Assembly (NCBI GenBank): GCA_949361645.1
Contig: OX442429.1
Coordinates: forward strand, 1,863,231 to 1,927,230
Length of the DNA: 64,000 nt
Direction of reading: 5' to 3'
Source: Spongilla lacustris
Lineage: Eukaryota; Porifera; Demospongiae; Spongillida; Spongillidae
Shown: piece after piece, positions 55,985 through 64,000 of the stretch
How positions within the stretch are numbered: the first letter of the stretch is position 1
Layout of the letters: each line of letters begins with the position of its first letter
Notes under the pieces: model-generated
What the model was told of the DNA's origin: nothing
What the model saw: the letters and a program-made list of their open reading frames with translations, nothing else
Databases searched by the model: none
Translations under genes and position numbers: made by a program

Positions 55985-56340
55985 CCCAAATTGTACAGGC
56001 CTGTACAATTTTGTAGGCCTGTACCACTGTACAGGCCACTACCCCTCCCTGTACAGGCCCCTACCCCTCCCTGTACACGCTGTTACCCTTGTACAGGCCT
56101 GCACCCCTGTACAAGCCTGTACCCCTGTATAGTCCTGTACACCCCCTCCCCCCCCCCACAGTACAGGCCTGTACCCTGTACCCCTCCCTGCATGTACACG
56201 CCTTTACCCCTGTACAAGCCTGTACCCCCCACCCCCACCCCAGTACAGGCCTGTACCCCTGTCCAGGCTTGTACCCATGTACCCCTCCCTGTACAGGCCT
56301 GCACCCCTGTACAAGCCTGCACCCCTGTGCAGGCCTGTAC

Positions 56341-56376
<36 letters not shown>

Positions 56377-56555
56377 ACCGTACAGGGTTGTACCCTCTGT
56401 ACCCCTCCCTAAACAGGGCCTGTACCCTTGTCCAGGCTTGTATCCTGTACCCCTCCCTGTACAGGCCTGTATCCCTGAGCAGGCCTGTACCCCTCCGTGT
56501 ACAGTGGTACAGGCCTATACTACTCCCTGTACCCTTTAACAGGATTGTACTGCTG
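55985..56555. repeat. Minisatellite of GTACAGGCCTGTACCCCT-type units
   Basis: Variable repeats of TGTACAGGCC, TGTACCCCTCCC and TGTACAAGCC over about 560 bp, interrupted by a ~36 bp C run at 56341-56376. Each unit is itself partly palindromic (GTAC, AGGCCT). Open frames here are artefacts of the repeat. Confidence 0.95.
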
Positions 56556-56689
56556 TATAGTTCATGTCTCTACTCAAAGCATGGCTTTATAACCTCTTCT
56601 CTAGTTTTGGGTGGCCATCCCTCCTGAATAGGCTGAAACACCCTTGCTAACACCAGGTCCCTTATAATTGTTGTTGTTCTTCCTAATTT

Positions 56690-56985
56690 TGCCACTGCGA
56701 CCGGGAGGGTTTGTAGTTGGGAATGTCCCACCTTCCTCCTCGTCCATTTGTGCCATCTGCATGTCGGCCACCACTGGGAGACGTGAAAGTGCATCAGCAT
56801 TTGTGTGCTGAGTGGTACTCTTGTACCTGATATCAAGACAGGGCTAGCCTACCGCATATACCAATGCAACCGTGCTGCCGTCACTGCTGGTAATCCCTTT
56901 TCCGGGTTGAGAATGGACACCAAGGGATGGTGGTCTGTCACCAGTGTGAAATGGGGAGGAATTGTGATGTCTGGAAACATTCAGT
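56690..56985 (-). pseudogene. LTR-retrotransposon RNase H fragment
   Basis: Read on the minus strand: FTLVTDHHPLVSILNPEKGL PAVTAARLHWYMR (56950-56850) with the TDH motif, then NADALSRLPV near 56800-56770, the RNase H end block of gypsy-like pol. A TAG and frame changes break it. It has the opposite orientation to the gag fragment at 55131. Confidence 0.7.
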
Positions 56986-58119
56986 GATTAGAGATATATA
57001 TAGAATCATGTGTGTGTATGTGATTACGTGTATGATTCAGTATAATGAATGAATGGTTGTTGATGTTGTGAGCTATCCGAGTGCATCCTGAGGTATCGAG
57101 TGTCTGAGAAACAAACCAGCCTAGGACGCCATTGCATGTGGTTGAATCTTTTGAAACATGATCACATGTACATGTACAACAGTGCTTTGTTGTGACACCT
57201 GCAGTTAAGTTAACACATTGAGACAACAGCAACACTATATTGCATCCATAGTGATATCCATGCACACTGTTCCTTCTGATTGTTCCTGCAGCTAGTGAGC
57301 GTTGTATGTGAAAAATCAATTTAAGCTGACACTTGAACTCCCTGAAATAAAAATGCAATGATTACTAGAATACACCTGAACACACATATTGCATACTGTA
57401 GAAGAGAACAGGTTAACTTACATCCTTTTCTTCAACCCAATATAAGTGTCGTCTTAACCACTTTACAACACTAGATAAACTATTCTTCCATTCTGGAAAG
57501 CATGGTATTATTCAGTTTTTTTTAATTTTAACAAACCCAGCTAGCTTACCTTTTTCCTTTCACACATGATCCTTTCAGCCAGATAGTACTTCATTTGACA
57601 TGCGCTATAAAATGAGAGCCGGGGCCAGCGGCATGAATGGGGATAAGGGAAGGAAAGGAGAGAGGAGGAGCGAGAGTGAAAGGAGGGAGGGGGAGGTAGG
57701 AAAATTGACGGGATGAGGAAAAGAGAAAGTTTTTCTTTGTACAGGTTGTGGTGGCAGTTTGTACATTGTATATGCCAAAACATTGAGTGTCTGACTGGCT
57801 AAATACACATGATAGTTTGTGTTACGATGTTCTACATGTACTTGCATTGCTGCAGTATTATTATTGTAGGAAGTCTTCCCTTTATATGTACAGTTAAATG
57901 GCATGTTTGCGAACCCTGGATTAATTGACAGAACAGCAAGTGACATGCCAGGTGTAAACCAGGGGGTAGGTGCGGTAATACCCTGATGTTATAGGAAGTA
58001 CATGCATGTAATGGTGTGCTTCTTGTACATGTAACATCTGTAGCAAATGCATGACTGGAAGCTGTAAGTGATACTGGCAAATGTTGCCTATTCCTGCCTC
58101 CTCCTCCCCCACGTTCAGC
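56986..58119. other. No recognised gene
   Basis: Purine-rich stretch at 57640-57730 (GGAAGGAGAGAGGAGG). No domain signature. Confidence 0.3.
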
Positions 58120-58120
58120 T

Positions 58121-58121
58121 G

Positions 58122-58158
<37 letters not shown>

Positions 58159-58184
58159 TTGTGTGTGTGTTGTGCGTGTGTGTA

Positions 58185-58248
<64 letters not shown>
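58121..58248. repeat. (GT)n microsatellite, interrupted
   Basis: TG repeats with TATG, TTG and GCG interruptions. Confidence 0.95.
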
Positions 58249-58251
<3 letters not shown>

Positions 58252-58629
58252 ATACATGTAAACACTGCTGATCCTATCTTATTTTGATGTTTGTACAAAG
58301 TAACAATAGCCCAATGTCATGAATTTTGTTGCATGGCCAGACTGCAGATAAAAGGTCTAGGTCTGTACATACAGTGAATAATCTCATGCACAATGCTTGC
58401 ATCTTTGTGCAAATACAACCCCTAGGCTGGTATGTTAACAGATGTGCAGCACTACTACTTGTGTCCATACATGTACATGTATGTACATTTTTGGTGAGCC
58501 CCAGGGTTATTCTATTGCCTGTCTACTTGTTGCCAGCTAGGCTTGGAGTACTACAGTTGAGAGCCTTACTGTTGACAGTAATGAGAGCAAGGTACTACAT
58601 GTAATGCCGTGCATACTAAGAACGAAAAC

Positions 58630-58775
58630 CTTTAGGGAAGGCCAACAGTATAGGGAGAAGGCCAACAGTATAGGGAGAAGGCCAACAGTATAGGTAGTAG
58701 GCCAACAGTATAGGGAGAAGGCCAACAGTATAGTATAGGTAGTAGGCCAACAGTATAGGGAGAAGGCCAACTGTA
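58630..58775. repeat. 20 bp minisatellite, array 1
   Basis: About seven units of AACAGTATAGGGAGAAGGCC with minor variants (TAGGTAGTAGGCC). Confidence 0.95.
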
Positions 58776-59935
58776 TATAATAGTTGTGTCCTGTTATTAG
58801 TACATGTACATGTACATGTAAGTTGTCAAGGGAGGTGTGTCCATACATATATGTACTAAGTGGGCCCATAAGGTTATTCTATTTGAGATAACTAATGCAA
58901 ACAGTAAATGGGCATGGGCCAACCTACATGTATCATGTATGAAGCTTTAGCATAGCCCCAGACCATTATCCCTTGTTAGGCCAGTAGGGGCCAAAACCAG
59001 CTTAGGGCTGGCTTGTGGTTTCCTTGTCCACACAAGGTAACCACTAAAATCACTATATGTACCTATCTTTGAAGTACCACTATGTACATGTACATGTAGT
59101 GACCTACAGGACATTTGCCAATGAAGGGCATAAGATGACTTGGCTACATACATGTACATGTACATGTATAGAAGGGTTAAGGTGACCACATGTAGGTAAC
59201 ATGTTGCTTGCAACTCAAATGAATATAGCGCATGGTCGCGGCACAGACTCAGATGTAAATGTAGTACATGTAATATTAAATTTACCTGAACTTTTGTGTA
59301 GGTAGTCAGGGTTAGGGTTTATACCTGTATCTGGTAGCCATTAGATGAGAGCATGGTTGTACCATTTTTGAAATTAGTCCTGGGTACATATACTAGGTAC
59401 AGGATTATGTAACAGTAGACGGTGTCTATAAGGATAGACAATAGTACATGTAACAAAGAGTACATGTAGATCTACATGTACAAGTTAATGTACCTCTCCA
59501 GGCCCTTAAACAGAAGTACTTTAACATGCATGTTCAAAGACCTCTGATGGAGCCGTCACCCAAGTGATGCATTGTATGTGTACAAAGGACACCTGGGAGA
59601 TTTGGAGAGGTGATCCAATGACTCCACCAACACCCCTCCAGGGAAGTGAGAAAGTGTTCTCAGTACCAATGCATGCAAACAAAATTTAGCATGTCCAAAA
59701 ATACCATGTGTACTCTAGTGCATGTAACCACCATCACAATAGCCCCCAAACAGCCATTTACACACCTGTTATCTGTCGTCACTGTGTTCAAAGGACTGGG
59801 GAAGTAGCCAGACCAGTAAATACTTTGGTTTGTAGTACTGTAGTTTGTAGGTCTTCATTGATCCTCTGCTCCTCCAGTAGTATGGTAGCTCTCTCCTGGT
59901 AGATTGTTGTGTCTTGTTGTGGTTGTACAGCAATC
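58776..59935. other. Non-coding, rich in TACATG repeats
   Basis: Many short (TACATG)n tracts (58800-58820, 59088-59100, 59148-59170). No gene recognised. Confidence 0.4.
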
Positions 59936-59936
59936 T

Positions 59937-60007
<71 letters not shown>

Positions 60008-60012
60008 TGTGT
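59937..60012. repeat. (GT)n microsatellite
   Basis: About 30 TG units, then variants; followed by (ACATGT)n at 60067-60093. Confidence 0.95.
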
Positions 60013-60349
60013 ACATTTACATGCATGTGTGTTTGTGTCCAAATTATTTATCTGATGTATGTGGATGTACATGTACATGTACATGTACATGTAAGTACCA
60101 CTGTGTACAGGTATATGTGTGGACATCATTGGTGTGTGTGCCCATGTTTGAAGCACACACCACACAGCTCTACATCAGCGTGTGCAGTGTGCACACGCTG
60201 ATGGAGACACTTGTGAATATGTGCATCACCACCAGTAGAGCTACTAAATTGAGTGTCCATGCACATGTGTGGTGTGTGTGTCCCACAGGTCAGCTATACA
60301 CATGGTAAACAAAGGGACAGAGATGCTACACAAATGGACAATGCTCATG

Positions 60350-61115
60350 GTTCATATAGGGAGAAAGCCAACAGCATAGGGAGACGGCCAACCGTATAGG
60401 GATAAAGTCAACCATATAGGGAGAAGGGTCAACAGTATAGGGAGAAGGCCAACTGTATAGGAATAGTATAGGGAGAAAGCCAACAGTATAGGGAGAAAGC
60501 CAACAGTATAGGGAGACAGCCAACTGTATAGGAAGAAGGCCAATGTATAGGGAGAAGGGCCAACAGTATAGGGAGCAGGCCAACTGTATAAGCACAGCTT
60601 ATTATAAAGAGAAGGCCACCAGCATAGGAAGAAGGCCAACAGTATAGGGAGAAGGCCAACAGTATTGGGAGAAGGCTAACAGTATAGGGAGAAGGCCAAC
60701 AGTATATAGGGAGAAGGCCAACAGTATAGGGAGAAGGCCAACAGTATAGGAAGAAGGCCAACAGTATAGCGAGAAGGGCAACAGTATAGGAAGAAGGCCA
60801 ACAGTATAGCGAGAAGGCCAACAGTATAGGGAGAAGGCCAACAGTATAGGGAGAAGGCTAACAGTATAGGGAGAAGGCCAACAGTATAGCGAGAAGGCCA
60901 CCAGTCTAACACTACAGGAAGAAGACCAACAGTATAATAAGGAGACGGGCAATTAACGGTCCGGGAGAAGGCCAACAGTACAGGGTCCATTCCATACAGT
61001 ACTAGTATAGGGAGAAGGCCAACAGTACAGGGAGAATTCCATACAGTACTAGTATAGGGCGAAGGCCAACAGTACAGGGAGAATTCCATACAGTACTAGT
61101 ATAGGGAGAAGGCCA
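60350..61115. repeat. 20 bp minisatellite, array 2
   Basis: About 30 units of AACAGTATAGGGAGAAGGCC and variants, the same unit as at 58630-58775. The last part changes to a longer unit with CCATACAGTACTAGTATAGG. Since 20 is not a multiple of 3, all minus frames stay open and give artificial hydrophobic repeats. Confidence 0.95.
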
Positions 61116-61946
61116 TATCTCCTCCCCCTTCACTGCATCGAATATATGCCTGTTCTGCACATACTAAATTCACACAGTATACTCACCAAAACACCTGAAT
61201 CTCCAGAAGTTGAAATCATGCAGGGCAATCCGTTTATTGCTGCCTCCACATCTTTAATAATTCATCTGCAATTACTAACTCACGGCTGTCTACTCTCATT
61301 GAACGCGTGGAAATTAGGCCCTCCGCCCCAAAATTTTGAAATGGATTTGCTGTCCCATAGCAACGAACCGGACAACCAATGACCTTTGGAATGCGCTATA
61401 CACAAAGCACACCTTGTACAATAAACACCTATAAGCCATACTGTGGTTAAGAAACACCTCTGACCTTCGTATGGCATATAAAATCACGTGGTCTTACCGC
61501 ACAAAAAGGTGTCAGTTTTGTGTCTTGAAGTGAGGTACTTATTTCAGTGCGTACTGACCTATATACGTTCTGAAGACTATAGTGCCTCTCCTGCACATAG
61601 ATTGGATACAAAACGACGATAAATGTATGCTATGTAGATAGTTGTACTTGTTTCTACTAAAGGCGTGTGTCGACGAATTTTCTGAAGTAGTGTTCAAACG
61701 CCTTGAAAATCGCCGTTATTTCGCGCGTACTTATTGCCTGGGGCAGAAGGTAGGGTCATATGGAAGGGTAAAAAGTTATGTTTATATATTCTGTATCATG
61801 TTTTCCTGTTCTCTGAAGGGTTTGGAGCTGCAGCTAGCAGTCAACTGCCTGCATGGCATGGCCCATGCGTACACCTAGCTAACGGATGATGACGAAGACA
61901 CCTCAATAAATGATGTGCACAGTTTGAAGACGTATGTGAGTGAGGA
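61116..61946. other. 3' flank of the right-edge gene, no gene recognised
   Basis: No domain signature. No clear polyadenylation signal was identified. Confidence 0.3.
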
Positions 61947-63991
61947 TTAAATATTTTTTTTCTTCTTTTGTGGAGGGGGGACGGCAGCTAAAACTTGTGG
62001 GGAAATGCTTATTAAGTGTTCTTTGACAATGCACAGCAAATGCTTTACTTTGTCAGTAACTGCTGTGTAGGCTAAGCCAAGTCGTGTAAACTTGGCATGG
62101 ATGGACTCAGCCCCCTGTTCGCCTAGGAGGCCAAATCCAACGTGCGTAGAATTAGCCCATGTAGTAGCATGATCCTCCAGGATATGCATCTTAATGAGGA
62201 CTGTTGCCTCTGGGAAGGACTTCCGGAAGTACGCCATAAACTGTTCAATGGCTTGTTCTGTACAAATCAATTGTATAGTCTTGAGTTCAAATGAAATCAT
62301 AAAAAATGATACTCACCTAGAGCAAAGGTTTGTGCTTCATCAATGAAATTCTGGTCATATATGTTGTGGCAGCTAGCAAACATGCAAAATGTATTGACCA
62401 GAATGTCGGTACGCTGTTGTAGCTCTACAACGCGATGGGGCAATCTGTTTTGTGCAGTTTGAACCAGTGACTTGCACAGTGTCTGGATATTAGATAGCTG
62501 TAAAGTGAAGAAGTTGCATGATCACTACTTCTAAACTTAGATTTTTAGTACCTTTAGAGTCTTGTGTACATGATTGCCCACAAAGGCACCTCCAAAATAT
62601 TGCTGGCGATGTACTCCTATGGACTGCAGTGCAGAGTCCAGCTCCTTAACAAAGGGGTTGTCTTTGATTGAAAATCCCTTCTTCACTGTGGCTGTGCAGT
62701 TGGCTACATCTGTTTCCTAGTGTGATTGGTGTGTCAATACACATTTTATACTGCATGCATGCTTACAAGTTGTTTGAGAGATTTCATCTTGTCTTCACAT
62801 TGCTTGAAGAAATCCACAGTGACTGGATCATTCTCCCCAACAACTAGTGATACATATGTTGCCATTTGCTGCGACAAATCATATGACTCCTGGGCTTGCT
62901 CCAACTCTGCTTGTAGCTTCCGAAGCCTTTGCAGCTCATGGCTGTAATTGGAGAAGCTGAAGTGGGCATCGTCTCTTGAGTGCAGAGCCAGCTCAAGGTC
63001 AAGGGTATGACACTCGTCTTCAAGCAACCCATAAATCTTGGTAAAGATGCCCAAAGTGATGTGAAGACCAGGTGGGCATACCTAGCGTGTGTGTGTGTGT
63101 GTGCATGTGCATGATCATACAAAACAATTTTTGGCAAATTCATTTATACTTACTTGTGAAATGGGGATGTTGAAAATAGGCTCTGAAATGCAGTTATAGA
63201 AGTGTTGTGCTTGTTTCTTGCCAACCCCTGAAGCAATGTAGTGCTGATGGTCAGCACTGATAGTTTCAAATGTTCTGGGTGGAGCTGGTCCTCTGACTGA
63301 GAGAGGTGTTACTAAGTGCTGATGGTGGGCCAAGCAATACAAACATGGGTAGCATCCTATAAGAAAGGTGCAATGTTTGTACACTTTGTTTAGCACCTAT
63401 GCAAATAGTCACATACCACTTGCTCCTGACAGCCCGTACATTCTAGTAATGAACTCGTAGTCTCCACACATGAACAGCCTGAGTGTGTATTGCCTGTAGG
63501 TTGAATGTTCATTTTAAAAATCATTTGATATTAACTGTTCTTACCTCCATTTCATTCCTTGCAGATGTGCTACTTGATCTTTATAGCGGTCAAGTGCTAT
63601 GTGGAGGTTGGTAACAGTGTCGCCCGCTTCAAAGCAGCAAAACACGCAGGTGTTGTGGACTGAGTTAGGCGCTGGAACATTTACAATCTGAAAGTTCATC
63701 TTGAAAGAACCGCCTCCTTTGTCCCCTCCTATTTTTAACCACACCTCACTGGCAGGGATGACCCCATCATGCCAGGTAAGCCGTCCTGTCCTACATATGA
63801 TTAAAATTATTTTGCAAGGTTTATGCCTTGACCTCCTAATTAACCTTTCATTCTCTTCCAAGAGGTCAACAACCTTCTGAACCAGATCTGGAATATAAAC
63901 CAGAGGAGCTCCCCTAAGCTCTTCACCACCAGAAGGATGAGGAAATGAGAATAGAGCCATCTCTCCTTTTAAGTTGTCGCCCACAATTTGC
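61947..63991 (-). CDS. Seven-exon gene of unrecognised family, 3' part; possible DDE transposase origin
   Basis: Minus-strand exons 63545-63991, 63417-63493, 63154-63356, 62767-63081, 62552-62716, 62317-62497 and 61947-62257. All inner junctions are GT-AG, the frame is continuous through all seven, and the introns are 51-72 bp. It ends at a stop after a lysine run. The left-most acceptor at 63992-63994 implies more exons beyond the window. Visible blocks: WLKIGGDKGGGSFKMNFQIV and VFCCFEAGDTVTNL in exon 1; RLFMCGDYEFITRMYGLSGA in exon 2; GCYPCLYCLAHHQHLV in exon 3; a coiled coil (LRKLQAELEQAQ) in exon 4; KMHILEDHATTWANSTHVGF GLLGEQGAESIHAKF in exon 7. No stops or frameshifts. I recall similar repetitive genes in cnidarians and sponges but do not know a function. 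Acidic residues in GGDKG, CGDYE and GEQGAESIH are candidates for a DDE triad; this is inference. Confidence 0.75.
63085..63104. repeat. Short (GT)n in an intron
   Basis: GTGTGTGTGTGTGTGTGTG lies inside the intron just upstream of exon 4 of the right-edge gene. Confidence 0.9.
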
Positions 63992-64000
63992 CTGCAAATG

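Noticed and set aside
55961..56539. A 192-codon frame rich in CxP and YPC
   Set aside because: Translation of the GTACAGGCCT minisatellite.
57832..58298. His/Thr-rich proteins over (GT)n tracts (also near 59900)
   Set aside because: Translation of microsatellites.
60326..61089. Long minus-strand frames rich in L, Y, C, W, P suggesting membrane proteins
   Set aside because: All are translations of the 20 bp minisatellite; every frame stays open because of the repeat unit.
60350..61115. Regular 20 bp repeats that superficially resemble a CRISPR array
   Set aside because: Units are directly tandem without unique spacers, no cas genes, and the genome is eukaryotic. It is a minisatellite.

Overview
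The window looks like a scaffold piece from a marine invertebrate, most likely a demosponge. The signs are intron-rich host genes with introns of only about 50-60 bp, an EMI/EGF/CCP extracellular protein, very many short palindromic and TACATG-type repeats, and a dense, diverse, decayed transposon load. No bacterial operon, rRNA, tRNA or CRISPR is visible. The taxonomic call is inference; the gene and repeat structures are read from the sequence.

Host-type genes are sparse. On the minus strand at 1084-2659, eight phase-1 exons encode one EGF, six more EGF (mostly calcium-binding type) and two CCP/Sushi modules. The matching upstream EMI-domain exon lies at 15709-15812 (repeated at 24227-24330), so the region between is a transposon-filled intron. 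At the right edge (61947-63991, minus) is the 3' part of a seven-exon gene of unrecognised family, whose acidic motifs suggest a DDE-type transposase origin.

Mobile DNA fills the rest. In order: two piggyBac elements in tandem (3188-5827 and 6133-8672, the latter with intact TTAA sites and inverted repeats); a hAT/ZMYM1-like transposase remnant; LINE-like reverse-transcriptase fragments in both orientations; a foldback MITE; a Ty3/gypsy element (3' LTR near 24906, gag ending near 29822); a third piggyBac transposase (30185-32187); a piggyBac-derived MITE (33037-33518); a complete 3.6 kb Ginger-type DNA transposon (35883-39471, CCGG target duplication, integrase with GPY/F tail plus Ulp1 protease with PHD finger); a second, decayed Ginger-like element (39568-41415); and many MITEs and foldbacks, several nested (43.7-54.3 kb). 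A gag fragment and an RNase H fragment of other LTR elements lie at 55.1-57.0 kb.

The stretch 10323-18596 is repeated almost perfectly at 18797-27114, and the copies abut a 200-base N gap exactly. This is best read as two overlapping contigs that were not merged (copies differ visibly only at a poly-C tract), so features there are probably single-copy. From 46 to 61 kb the sequence is dominated by minisatellites (a ~60 bp unit, a GTACAGGCCT-type unit, a 20 bp unit in two arrays), (GT)n microsatellites and nested MITEs.

Most coding relics carry frameshifts and stops. Several stops are TGA where the context predicts CGA arginine codons, the mark of methyl-CpG decay. The most intact mobile-element protein domains are the piggyBac transposase at 30.2-32.2 kb and the Ulp1-PHD protein of the Ginger element.
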